Of a DNA stretch of 64,000 bases, positions 1 through 12,700 are shown one piece after another. The notes beneath the pieces are model-generated. The model saw nothing but the letters and a program-made list of their open reading frames with translations. It was not told the origin of the DNA and did not search any database. This DNA comes from Phytoseiulus persimilis (lineage: Eukaryota > Arthropoda > Arachnida > Mesostigmata > Phytoseiidae). The number at the start of each line of letters is the position of its first letter. Positions within the stretch are counted from its first letter, which is position 1. The stretch is from positions 24,878,211 to 24,942,210 of the forward strand of contig CM075104.1 in the NCBI GenBank assembly GCA_037576195.1. Reading direction: 5' to 3'. The translations under genes were made by a program, and so were the position numbers.

Positions 1-3000
1 CCAGGTAGCGTTGAGCGGCCGAGAGTCCTCCGAATCACATGGCTTAAAAGATACCGTACTCATTCCAGTTCAATTTTCAACTTGTTGTTCGCCGTTGGAA
101 TTCGATCTCTCAAAATGAGAAGTGAATCGTTTCGGTTGATTGCACCGATCGGGTTCAAAGTCTACAGCACAATATTCTGTGAGAACAACAACCACATCAT
201 AACTACCCTAACTATCTTCCGGCTAGCCACCTGCGAGATGATCACCGCTGCAAACTGGGGACGACGTCCCTCGCCCGGATTAGATGACGAAATTGCGCGG
301 CGGTGCGATTCGACAGAAACGATGAGGATCAGGTTAGAGGCAGAGTTGCTCCAGTTGGTTCAATTTCTCAACATTCAGAATTAAGCATGCGGAATCGGCT
401 GATCGGTCCGCTGAACTCATAGCGGTGGAGTGTTGTCGACATGCGGCCATCGTCATTTGTAGGCACGAGTGATCAAGCAAGCCATCGACGCGACACGAAT
501 CCTCGTGCTCATTGAGGGCGTCTGTAAACGATCACTAATTTGTGTAGAATTCGAGAACATACCAGCGTGTGGTATAGAAACAGCTTGGAGAAGATAGCGG
601 CCCACGAGCCTCAGACAGCCCGATCGCTCCACATGGACGCGCTCTGGAGTCGCGCCGAAGCAGTGAGGTATCGTTGTATCTCTTTGTCATTCTGTAGCCG
701 GGAGAACGAGATCCAGAGTGAGAGTCGAACTGGCTCGCTGGCGCAAAACCAGCGGGAACGACATGCGTCCGAAGTCCGCAGGCGATTTTCCCACCCTGAG
801 CTGGTGTTGAAAAACGGGACCAGCCTCGCTTGATGTTTGTTCTCCTCATTGTAGACGCTGTTTGCTCCTCAATGGATTCCTGAGAGGAGCAAGGCAGGAT
901 TTTGAGCCGGAACAGCTTGAGAATCAGGATCGGGAGCAAACTCTGGGCGAGACGCAGTCGAAATCCAGCATATATTCTCAGCCTCGAGCTATTTGAACTA
1001 TTATTCTTCTCTGACGCCCACAAAGCCTCCAAGATCAGTTTTTTCTTCCAGATTTTGTCCACAAGCTCCGGTTACAGGAGCGCGTTTGTCAACGCCGCGG
1101 ACTCTGATCTATCAGATTGTCGGGGAAGTTCACTCACACTCAGCTTGCATGATCGATTCGACCCATTTTCAACGGATCGTTGTTGACCTTTCTGTCTATC
1201 GAAGCGGAATTCGATCAGTTCTCATATGCTGTTGCCCGATCCGGGACCAGAGTTGATCCGTGTGCCAATAACAGATGCGATAAGGGCCGAAGATTCTTCA
1301 AAAAATCGTACTTCACGGCGAATCCGCATTTTCTCCACGGGGTCCCGTATCTCGTCCGTGAGGCTATAGATCTCTCGAAACATTTCGGAACGTCAACACG
1401 AGCGATTCGAGGTTAAAGTCCCTCAAAATTCCACTCTGCATTGCGATCGCGCGCTTGAGGACGCATATGATCGAAACAGTAATATAGTAGAACCAACGGA
1501 ACAGCTCCATGTCCTTCGAAAAATTACTTGAGCACCCGGATGAAGTGTGTGGATCCTAAGTTGAATAATCCGAAAATCGTCATAGTCCCGGAGGGAGTTC
1601 AGCGCGAAGAAGAACAACAGACATGGTTCGCTGACAGAATGATGAGAGTATTGTGAGACTTGACCTAATAATTCTCGGCCCAGGGAAGGATATGAAAATG
1701 TCTGGCCTGCTTTCATTTTGTTGCTCGATCATTCTCTGAGCCTGGATGCTTCGTTTCATAAGCGCTGTAGCACTCCCTAAGAACCTAAGGGTCTGGTCCG
1801 TCGCGATCCCGGCACATTCAACCGGCGGCTATGAGGACTCGTAAGAGAGGCTCACTCTCTTCTTGGACCCCGAAATCGAGTGCTCTGCTCCGGATATTCC
1901 GAGGTTGGGGTAGCCACCCATTCAGCCGCGATGAGAAAGACAGTCTGAGAGACTTGATCGACGAATTCTATTCACGGAGCGAGTATCCGTGTATCGCGTT
2001 TCGAAGAAGCTCTCGATCGCAGTGCTACGAAGAACGATAGATGATTCTCGAATAAAAATGTCGCAGATTGGAATGAGTATAGCACCAGCAGGAGCGACAC
2101 ATAATGCGGAGCGATAAGTTTCACGCATATATTCTGGTAGTTTTCATTCGGAAGCTTTGAGAACGAGATTCACAAATTGGAATGAGAATTCCAATAAGGA
2201 CCGGGGTAGGAGACGACTCCAAGGTCCTCAGCAAATCCGACGAAAAAGGACGAAATGTTCGATCGCCCTGGATCTGTTGGCAGAGTGGCTGGCCGAGACA
2301 GAAAAGGTCCGCGTTAGCCACATGGTACAGAAGCTCTCCTAATGAGATAGACTCAGGCCGATGCTCGGTCGGAGGGCAGAGACCGGCGGCTTAACCTTGA
2401 CTCACAGTCAGACACGCTCCATCGAATGAAGAAGCGCTGCTGATTCTCCCCTCTTCGATTTTGTAAGATATTCTCAATCGTGGTCGCAGTGAAGCGGTGC
2501 CCTGTTCTCATTTCTCAAATCTATCGGTGCTCCCGCACATCGGTCGATCTTTCTGGCTTCGTACAGCATTCCAGATAATTCCAGCGTCTTCCCGTCAGTT
2601 TCTTCCTTCGATATCGTTGAGTCTTATCAGTCAACCTCAATTCTATGTATTGCGACTCCCACTCCATGGAACCATGAGTTGACAAGCAGAGATCGGACGC
2701 GATTGCTCTCCACGTCAGAGGAGTTTCACGCTCAGCTGAGCTTGACTGATGTCACGATGCTGAGCCGTGATCTGTGCCCGATAGGAATTCGAATGAGCGG
2801 AACTGACTCCGGACCTGTCATCAATCAGGAGGACAATGCCGCCGACGTTGGCAAAGTTTTTGACTGTAGCGAAGGATTTCCGCACGTAGCAGATTTTCTA
2901 CGTTAGTTCAGAAACGTTCGATGTCTGCTCGCGGCGGCAACAGCCTGGCACTTCCGGAACTATGGTGCGAGCTCCATAAAGTTCCATGGGCAATACATCG

Positions 3001-6000
3001 AATCGAGGGCTCATCCGATCCTGGCAGCATTTTTTGTCGAGGAAAGGAGGAAGAGCCGGACAAGGGCTTCGACGTTCCTGATTTGTTGTATCCTCGTTCA
3101 GGGAACGCAATCATCGTGATGCGCCGATGCGGATGAATTCTGCTTCAGAATTCTTATTTGCATGAAAGACTCTTCCTTCAGATCGCTCCAAGATTCGCGA
3201 ATGCTCGCTGCACTGACTTGCGAAATCGCTGAGGTGGAACTGAAATTTCGTTGCGGCGACTGGCGTTTCTGTTTTGGAATTCCATCTCTTCCTTCAGTGT
3301 GGTCAATATCAGCGTGTTTTAAGACCTCCGACCGGCAGGGATGTTTCCCGAAATTCCCGAAGCGCGCTCCCGACCTCTCGCAAAGTCAGTCAGGTGGTCT
3401 CGCGATCTTGCTGGCCCGACGATTGCTGCTGAACTTGTCTCGACTCAGGCCTCCGAGAGGCGATTGCTCCGGGAGTTTCCTCGTCCTTGTACAGCTTCCT
3501 CATGAGAGCTATGTCCTAGCGGTCCAAGCTCCAAGAGGCTAAACGGGTCAGTATCCACACAGTGCTCTCCGTCGCTCGGAATCGTAGACACAGATTGACA
3601 CTCTCACGCCCTGAAGTTACGAGCACTTGATCGCTCGCTCGCGATTTCTCCGGGGATCGCGATGATGTGGAAATTGGGGCCGTTTCTCCTCCCGTGACAA
3701 ATGATCCCGCCGCTGATATGCGCGCTGAAAGGTCTTCGATTTGCGCTTCGTTCAAGTTCAAGGACGAAACGGCTCTATGTCCTCGATGGCGGAGATAGAA
3801 GACAGCCGCGGGAGAGCAAAGAATAACGTCATTTATGTCCGGAGAGCTCACTCGAAAATTCTCACCAGAATGCGTCATCGCCATTTTCGAATCCATGAAA
3901 GGATTTTGCTCTCGTCGACCATCGAGCGGAGTCAGTCGGCACGCACTCTGGCAGTGACGGAACTCATCAGCTGACTTTCGATGTCGCTGAACGTTTTCTC
4001 TGAGGGCCGAAGGTCGAGGAGAAATTTGGATTTCAGCCTCTGTGGAGTCTCATCTTTTCACTTGCTGTGCTTGGCAAGGACTCCGCAGTCGAATTCAATG
4101 TCTCTTTTTGTCGCGCAGTGTGATAACTCAGCCGGAAAATGACGTAATTTACTCCAGACAGTCTCTCGGAACTTATCAATTTCGCACGAGATCGCTGCCC
4201 TCTCCTCAGCATAGACATTCGACGGCAGTCAGCTCGTCGCAGAAAGAAAAAAACACTTTTTCCCCGCGTAGACGTCAACGACATCGCGTCAGACCCTCTG
4301 GAAGGATCAGAACCGTTCAGCCATGGCAATACCAATATTGCTGACGAGGCGCGTCCCTCAAGGCCAGTGGATGCGATGGAACGGCTCGCAGTGTCACATC
4401 TCCGATCATTCGATGGCATTCAGCTGTTCGAGAGATTTTCGAAGCCGACGCGAGGCGGAATGCCATGGGAGCTTCTGACAGATCTATCTCGTTCGGCCGT
4501 GGTCTCGGACGAGGGAAACGTTGCACCGAGTGAAATGGTCAGTTACTGCGTTCCCCATACGTTCTCTTACTGCGCTTCGGGCGACTTCGCACGACTGCGC
4601 GTCCAACCCTGAACTTCACTTTCTCGTAACATACTACTCCGTGCTTTGCATGCTCCGATGGACGATCGACCGGTACCCCGCCTCCAAGAAGTTCTCAAAA
4701 GGCTTTGAGCGAGTTAGAATGCGTTGTCGTCCTACATTGTATTCTCCCCTGCGAGCCGCTCGATGATTACGTTTCAATTGTATCGAAAGCGGTGGAGCAA
4801 ACCGGACCGGAGCTCACAAGCGTCTTCTGGGCGATAATTTCCCTCTCCCGACCTGACCCGGATTCTTGCCACGTCTCGTCTTTATGGGTCGACAAGAAGG
4901 ATGAGTTGTCTTTGTCCCAGGAGAAACGCTTAAGTGATAACGTTATCCATCATCCCGGGGTGTGGTAGATGTTGTCGATGCCCGGAGGACTCAGGTGATC
5001 TGCTTCGTTCCGATACGAGCATCGCATCAAGAGAGGAATGAGAGGCTCGACCACTTGTCCGGGACGTCTATCTTTTGTTTCATCGGTGGACGACGTGGAG
5101 CTCCGTTCTCCTCCTTTGACGCGGGTGTCCTGGATCCTGGGCTGCGAATCAGCCCTGTCACCATGGACATCATGCCGGAGTATTTTTCGAGCCTGGGGGC
5201 AGACCCCAATGTCGGGAACTGGACGGTGGACGGTTCGCCTAACTTCTCGGAGAAGGGCGCGACCACTCGAGGTGAGGTTTTCCGGGGGTTCGCTCCAGAT
5301 GAGCGGAAACTGTGGAACGCCCTAGAACAAGAAAACACTCCTGGCGCGGGCCCGGAACGGGATCAGGCGCGGAGCGAACGTTTTGAATTTTTGTAGCCGC
5401 CCCCTCGATTCGAGTATGTTGTGGTTCCGTCACTCCGTAGGTCTGACGAAATGAATGAGGCAAAAACCGGCAACCATCGAGGAGCCAGCTCTCGTTCTTG
5501 GTTGCCTCTAAACGCCCACTCGGGACATAAAAGCAGAAAGACGGAAGAGCTCCATCGCCCATGCGGCGGATGTTGGTAGCCAAAGTTACGTCGTGCCCCG
5601 AGTTTGCGCACCGGATTAGATCCATGGACTCGGCTGCCTGATCGGGGTCTGTGAAAACGAAAGTAGGCTCCTTCGACTGACAGATTTTCGCCGACACAAA
5701 AATGTGTGGCATTAGCAGAGTGTTCCCCCCTCTACGTAAGACAGAAGCGAGATGTTTTTTTAGCGGCATGCGCGCTCGACGGTGGCACGGGAGCCAACCA
5801 ACGACCTTCAACGTGGAACTGCCGAGGACACGGACACTGACAGAGGCGTGCGGCTCTTTGTTCCAAGAAGTGAAACACGAACTCGATAAACGTGACTTTG
5901 CCTCTCTTCAGGTCGGCTGCGCGAGAAGAATGGGTCTACAGGGCCGTGATGTCGCAGACTTTTCCCAACTACAGACTGCAATGATTTGCATAATGAATTA

Positions 6001-7336
6001 TTTCTGTCTCCAAAGCAAGAATATACGCAGGAAGGGATTCCATCGCGAGCGAGCTAGACGATAATTCAGAAGCCCTCCCCGCCGAAACTCTGATTTTCCC
6101 ACAGCGGATGGTGTCGTGATTGAATGAGAGGGAGTCGTTGGGAGTTATGAACTGCCGTCGGAAGGTGGAAAACGTGCATCGATTGCAAAAGTTCGAATAC
6201 TGCACGCCGACCTTGAGAAAGAGACGGTTCTTTCATCGAAAATCTGAATGGTGACGAGGAAGGCTCGTTCCGAAGGGCGAACCGGAATCGTAGCGTGCGA
6301 ATCAGTCTGCGAGTGACGAACGAAGGAAATTCCGCGAAGATCCAGATCTGATTGTGAGACTTGTGCCTTCCTCTGATTGTAACAGCCGGAATGTCGGACA
6401 GCTAATAGATGCGTTGGACAATGCACTCAACGTGCCTGAATCCCGAACACTAACTCGAACTCTTTCGGGTGATGAAATATGGAGGAATACTGCGCGCTCC
6501 GATTCTTTGGGCGGATCAGGCTTCGAATTGTTCGGAGAGGTAAGTCTCGATCGCTGGTCATAGCCATATCGGAATCGTGAGAGGAGAAGAAGGGAACGCG
6601 ACCACTCGCTTTCCTCCTGATTGTCAAGCCGGCTCGACGGACTGCTCTCAGTCCTTCGATGAGAATCGAAGGAGAATCGACACACACGTGACGTCACCCC
6701 GGAACCGACGTAGCCCAAAGTTATTCTCGAATAAATCGGCACTCGCTTCCGCGAAGTTGCAGAAAGCTCATCTCGGAGACCTGGATACATGGCTGTACAA
6801 AAAGAACAAAAGCTTCCTGAGATCCACGACGCCAGCACGAGAGGACGAATCCGTCAACCCTCCCGCGAGCTTCTATCCTTCCCTCGCTCGAGAGTGATCA
6901 TGAACGTCACACCATTTCTTCCCTGGCTCTCCGGGCGAATATTCCTCCTGAGAGGCTGCTCAAGGATCGTGGCACACTGTGACAGGAATATACAAACAAA
7001 TAAACGAGTGCTGGTATTTTTACTCGCCGGAGTGAACCACGGAGGAGGGTTCGAGGTTTCACCCTCTATTTGGCTGTGGAATTTCGTTTCATCCGACTGG
7101 AATCTCCATGGGGAATCCCAACAGAGCTACAACGACAAAATCAGAGATGAGTGGAACAGGAGCTCACGGTGCTTGGTTTCGAACGCATTCAATTATTCGC
7201 TCCCTCGTCCGGTCATTCCCCCTTCCGCGGATTATCGATCAAAATAGCAGCAGACAGTCCGGAGTCCGGATGGCCAGGTCGGCGCGCGTCGTTATTCCTC
7301 GCGCCCTACCAAACGCACGGGATTTCCGCGCGTCAC
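1..7336. other. Gene-free stretch, no recognisable feature
   Basis: I read both strands and found no conserved domain, no convincing spliced gene and no long repeat. Open frames here are short and mutually overlapping, with no family motif. One minor palindrome lies at 3135-3153 (8-bp arms, 3-base loop). Some frames near 5.0-5.8 kb look mildly protein-like on both strands, but nothing identifies them. It is best treated as intergenic or deeply decayed sequence. Confidence 0.6.
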
Positions 7337-7678
7337 TGAAATCAAAGACGAATGGGGAGTTCGCCGCTGCGCTTGCTCATAAGAGGTTGCGAATTCCAGT
7401 ACTTCATGGACGTTTCGATATCCTCGAACAGGAATTCGATTGATATAGTTGGAGTTTCATCAGAAAATTAGCGATGATGCCGGTCCGCTGATATTCGAGC
7501 ATCGCCAAGCCCGATAATAAGCGCTGCAATCGACCACCGAAATCAAATATGAATAGAAAAATCTTTGCCGCACTTTTCGATGGGAGTGCTCGAATTCCTG
7601 TCTCTCAGTGATATCTCCACATCCTGAGACAGGAATTCGATTGATACAGTCCGAGCTCCATCTGAAACTTTGCTTCGA
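7337..7678. repeat. Diverged tandem duplication, about 201-bp period, two copies
   Basis: Two adjacent units can be aligned at a constant offset of 201 bases. GAAATCAAA occurs at 7338 and 7539, CGAATTCC at 7390 and 7591, and AGGAATTCGATTGATA at 7430 and 7631. Between these anchors the copies agree at roughly 60% of positions by eye. The copies carry no shared open frame. I see no third unit at the same spacing on either side. This is an old local duplication or the remnant of a short satellite. Confidence 0.7.
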
Positions 7679-9560
7679 TTTCGCTCTGCAGTCTCCAGCA
7701 ATGACGCTAATCATGACCTGAAACAGCTGGTATGGAGCCAGAGAATAGCTGTTGCCGTTGATATCCACTACTGTCACGTATGGATTACCACCGATTCGAT
7801 CAAACTAGAAACACCCACTCGGGAAGTACAGCGCCGCCACACAGACACGACCCTCAGCTACGATCCAGATGCATCGATTCTGAAAGCGAACCCTGAAGTC
7901 GAACGGCCTTTCTCGGAAGTCTGTGAGCAACAAACAAGGTGTGCTCGTGTCGGGGATCTTCCACCTCTATTTTCAGTGTCATGCACAAGGTCGTTGTCCA
8001 GCTGACAACAACTGTCTCCTTTTTGGAAGCCGAGGATCAATGTTTATGGCATGCTCCAGGCAGGAGGCAGCTATCCACAGCTGGATGAAAGCCTTGTCCA
8101 GCGTTCATGTAACTCGTTTGCATTCGAGTTCTCATGGAAGAAATTGGAAAAACAGATGCTATGTGATTGAAAATTCTGACTCGCTCGACTGATGTAACTT
8201 CGATGGTTCGGGATTGATTCCCATCGGAGTCACTTTGTTGGGAAGACTTCTGCTGGGGGTGCTACGCTGGCGTGAGGCTCGCTTTTTGTCCCGGCCCCGA
8301 GCGTAGCACCTCGAGGAGTCATCTCGATTCTAAAGTGCATTCGAGTCGGAATATTTCACAAGCTGTTCTGTCATCCGTCAAAGTCGCGTACGTGTCTGAT
8401 CCTTGATGCTCACTCGAAAGAAACAGTTGGATCGCAGGAATAAAAGACACGATATAGGTTTTTCGATCCTGTTCACTTGTCGCAGAATTGAGTCTCCCTT
8501 GTGCTCGAGTGGCTGCTGTTTTGGATGATAGGAATCGGAGAGCTGTTTCGAGTGCTTGAATCCGAATCGCACCAACCGCTATCACGAATTTAGTTTCCGA
8601 CGACTCTCTGAGAGGCTTCTTTCCGGAACATCCTGTGAGGGAGATCCGTCAGATCATCTCCTCCCCATGAAGTACGAGAGTAGGGGGATCTCCAACTAGA
8701 ATGTTTGTGACGCTCCAAACAACAGAAATATTTTTTCTCGACGCGAGTCTCAGTCTCGTTTTCCGCCAATGTCTGAATCGATAGGACTATGTGTGCGGGG
8801 TGAATGTATAATTCTCTGTTATGTTCCAATATCAGTGTCAGAGAGCGCTCAAGGCGTCGTGGGATGCCGAAATGAAGACCTCCCTTCCCAGTCGTTTCCC
8901 GAGGAAGCAGTCCGATGGAATGATCGTCGACCTACCGTGGGGAATCCAATTACGCGTCGTTTCGCTATTTATATCGTGTCATCGATCTCGCACCCCACAA
9001 TGCTGTCATCAGTCTATCCGAACGACTCTTCAGCTCCTCTCAGCACTTGGATAAGTCATGATCACGCCAAACACAGATAAGAGCAAACGTGAGCTGAGGT
9101 GAGGAAGGATGAAAACAGGCCGAGTAACCTCTGTATCTTAGACCGAGCCGAAAACGGAATGTGTTTTTTGCGTTATGATATGAAGTTGCCTTAATTCCCG
9201 GCTTCCCGTTCGGGAACCTGTACCGACTCGGTCATTCGTTACCACTCCCGCACGTCCGATGGAACGGGACATCAACCGAGGAGATGGCTCGATCGTTTTC
9301 ACTGAAACGGATTCGCGGATCCTCCGACGCTGTTTCGAGCGAGGGGCCATGGCGCGAGCAGTGGGTCTTTCCCAGAAATTCAGTTCAGGCTCTAATCTCG
9401 TTCTCGTGGGGGATTAATTCTGTATTTAACGCCGGCGAAGGAACGAAAATTCCTCGTGGGGTTAACGCGCTTCGCAATCATAGCTCGTGGGAATGAATTG
9501 TCACACACTTGAAGTCGCGCGCTATTGGCCACAATTAAGTTTAATTGTACTTTTATTGTG
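7679..9560. other. Gene-free stretch with one inverted repeat
   Basis: There is no supported gene here. The only structure seen is the inverted repeat at 8258-8310, listed separately. Short frames on both strands show no motifs. Confidence 0.55.
8258..8310. repeat. Inverted repeat / hairpin, 11-bp perfect arms
   Basis: GGTGCTACGCT at 8258-8268 is perfectly complementary to AGCGTAGCACC at 8300-8310. They are separated by a 31-base spacer that is G-rich on one side and C-rich on the other, so the stem could extend imperfectly. It could be chance, a small non-autonomous element, or a structured transcript. No flanking direct repeat is visible. Confidence 0.55.
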
Positions 9561-9653
9561 CTCCTTGGCCCCCATCCTTATTGGGCTTTTGCTCCCTGGT
9601 CCCCATCCTCTTCGGGCCCTGGCTCCCTGGTCCCCATCCTCTTCGAGCTTGTG
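9561..9653. repeat. 31-bp minisatellite, three copies
   Basis: Three consecutive 31-base units start at 9561, 9592 and 9623. Each begins CTCC(C/T)TGG(T/C)CCCCATCCT. The second and third units are nearly identical over their first 24 bases, and the first is more diverged. The plus-strand frame through it is leucine- and proline-rich and hydrophobic. I take that as a by-product of the repeat rather than a signal peptide. Confidence 0.8.
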
Positions 9654-9743
9654 CTGGAGCATATCTCTGATACCACCGGCCAAACAGTTTCCCTGACCTG
9701 ATCCCCGCGTCAGAGGTTTCGTGTGATCGGAAAAAAAGCGTTA

Positions 9744-9766
9744 CCCCCCCCCCCCCCCCCCCCCCC
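9744..9766. repeat. Poly-C homopolymer tract (23 C)
   Basis: This is the longest of several C/G homopolymers in the window. Others lie at 28,429, 46,642, 46,972, 47,662, 55,337, 55,780 and 55,890. Tracts like this are prone to length error in assembly. Some of the others sit at the ends of small inverted-repeat elements, but this one shows no partner. Confidence 0.9.
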
Positions 9767-12700
9767 AGCTAGCACAAATCAAGGACCTGCGAGTCGCTGT
9801 GTAAAGTCGCCGTCATCCACAAATGGATTCCTCTCACAGCCTAGCGCTCACAGGCTGGCCTTCTCGTCCTGACCGATCGAGCTCGGGCTGTCCAAACTCA
9901 TTACAGGTCGGACTGATCTGAACGTTGCAGGGGGCAAGGTGAAATGGGTCGAGACACCGAAAAGAGGATCGGAGTGGTGAATATCTGGGTGGCGGTGTAA
10001 GAACTGAGGAAGGGGAACCAGGATACTATCGTTCCAAGCGGCAAGGCCGCCTGATAGTTGCTCTCACACTGGTGGGTTTCAGAGATTTCATTTGTCCGGG
10101 TACTTCTGAAACCCGTCAACCGACCCTCCAAAGGCGACCGGACAGGTTTTCTTGAGGCACCAACGTCCTGAGCTCATCTTCCTTGAGAAAATGCGAAGGT
10201 CCCCGTAGAATGGACAGTTTCGCTTGCCCGTCTTCGTCGAACGTCAAATCTAGCTAGAAAACGGCTCAAACGCTGAGAACGGAAAGGCTCATGGTCTGTT
10301 TCAGTGTTCGAAAGCGGCCGGTAGGCAGGCTCTCTCGGTAGGCTGGCTTTTCGTCAGCCCGGGAATTTGAATAAACGCATGCGAGTATGCTGACACTTTC
10401 TGCGGGAGCGTTTTCCTGCCCCTCCATCGGCCGTTCACACCAAGAGGACGGTCACGGTATGGCCTTGGTCGACGGCTCGCAAAGAACGATTCCACGCGGA
10501 AGCGCTCCACGTTTGAAGGTGCTGCTTTCCGTGTAGGCTCCTTATCTTCATTTTAGGAATACCTTGAAGCCCGTGGAGATATCAGAGATGGTCATCTCGA
10601 TTTATTTTTGAGGGAAGCGCGATTCCTGAGTTGAGGTAAAACTGTTGGGAGTAAGTGACTCATTGCTTTCTGTCGGGACTTTTAGTGTGATACCCAGAAT
10701 CAAATATGACTCCTTCTTACCGTCAAGAGTCCTTCGAAATTAATTCAAAGAAAAGGGTTCTTCAGTACGCACCTGTCGGAACGATGCGAGCGAAGCGATG
10801 CGAGGGTCATCTTCTGTCGATTGAGAGATATCATACATAGCGATTCTGCTGGCATCCCGGACTCCTCCGAATTTAGGGATAGGTTCCGCCAGAACGTTTT
10901 GATGGCCTCTCGGTTATCTCTCAATTGTCCCGGATCGCAATCCGTTGCACCAGTTAAAAAAATTGATTCCTGCAACGTGGAAGAAAAAAAAGCTCCCCAA
11001 TCCTCTATCTTTATAAATCGCACTGTGGGCATACTGCTGCCCACACGTTGCGACGACAGAGATCCAAATTTGCATCCTCCTGACACTCCGGTCGTCGCTC
11101 TCGAAATGGAAAAAAGGAGTGAAAAAACTTACCGTCTTTGTCGACGAGAAACCAGGCGTGAGTTTTTGAGATACGTCTCAATGCTGGGAGAATGATAGTC
11201 GGTCTCAATGAACTAGAAGGAGCCATCCGCAGCGCTGGTGCAGGTACTCGAGACGCAGAGCAGCGGACTCTCGAACTCCGCTTTTCACTCCGAGACCCAA
11301 GTGAGAGGCACATCTGCAAATGCACATGCTCGTCCTGATAATCACCTTCCGCCCGGAGATCGGTAGCCGAGTTTCTTCTCCACAGCTAACGGCCCATGGC
11401 CAAATCCCAGGCAGGTGAACATCTCCCCAAAAATTATTGACTTATTGCCGGCAGAAACTTTTGCAGTCTTCTTTCGAACATCGACTTGTCCACCTATATC
11501 AGAGAGCTGAGCACCGCACATGCAGCGGAGGCGAGTACCTATCGCAGGAAAGAGCTCCAGAATCAAAACTCTGCCTTATTATAACACTCGATGGCTTTTC
11601 TAGGACCTGGAGAGATATTCAGTCTCCTTTGGGCTACACTTGAAAACAGATGGTAACCAGGTCTATATAGCTTCTCCGAAGGAAGCCATTATACGAAGCG
11701 AGAATCAATTGAGTTGCCTTCCTGGACTGAAAAGTTCCAATATCGACTGAATCCACTTCACCATCGATAAGAGGCTCAGTGAGGTCCCGAAGCGAATGCG
11801 ATGTTCTGATCACAGGTTGGCTCTCCTCGAGAGTGCCGCACGTTTGCTGCCGCTTCCCACTAATCAAAATGGATGGTATCGATCAAGGTTAGCTTGACCA
11901 TCAAGGGAACCCCAACGTTGGCCTTAGCCTCAGGATAACGGATGCAGTCAGTCACTTCGTGCTTCAGCTTACTCTCGAATTAGGAGAACCTCTCACAATG
12001 ATTCTCTCGCCGAGAGAATCGTTCATTAGAAACCATCAAAAGTTTCCTGCGTCGGCCGATTTGGAGCGATTCGTGGCTTCATATCGGAGGCCAGAAGCAC
12101 GGCCGCTCCCTCACGCTTCGCCCTACGTAAAGCGAACGGAACATGAGGCCTCTTTTTGAGATCATCGAGCCTCTCGACATGGACTTTTCGTGGCTCCTTT
12201 TCCATATGAGACCAACCGGTCCGTCTGAAGAAGCTGAAAAGTCGTTCGGTAATTATCGCGCTCAGAGACCCGAGAAGATGAAACACTCTCATCACTTCGT
12301 TCTCGAGCTAGAGAAATCGCATTAGAGGGAGATATCACTCGTCCCGCAGCCAGGAATTTATTCCAGAATATGTAGCAGCAATGACGAACCAGTCACTCAC
12401 GAGCTCGCGGGGAAGTGAGCCGCGCGCCTCGTATCTTACACGAAACCGCTCCTCGTTCCAAATCGTGATCGATTTCGTTTGAGGAACGGGATTTGATTCC
12501 TGGCCTGCCTCTACGATCTCTGGGAATTCATTGGTCACCGAGCTTCTTAATCAATGGCGAGTTCGGATGTGAATCGTTTGGGTGTCCTAGGCCCCATTCA
12601 AGTGGCCCTCAGCCCGAGCTCGAGGGAGTCCGCTCTTGTGGTTTTGTTGCCTCGGGCAAGGAAAAAATCGAATCCTACGTTCTTGTGCTACTCATTGGTG

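Noticed and set aside
11128-11330. Minus-strand segment ending DKDG before GTAAGT, suggesting an EF-hand exon
   Set aside because: Only four residues match a calcium loop, the rest is low-quality, and no second exon or second EF hand was found.
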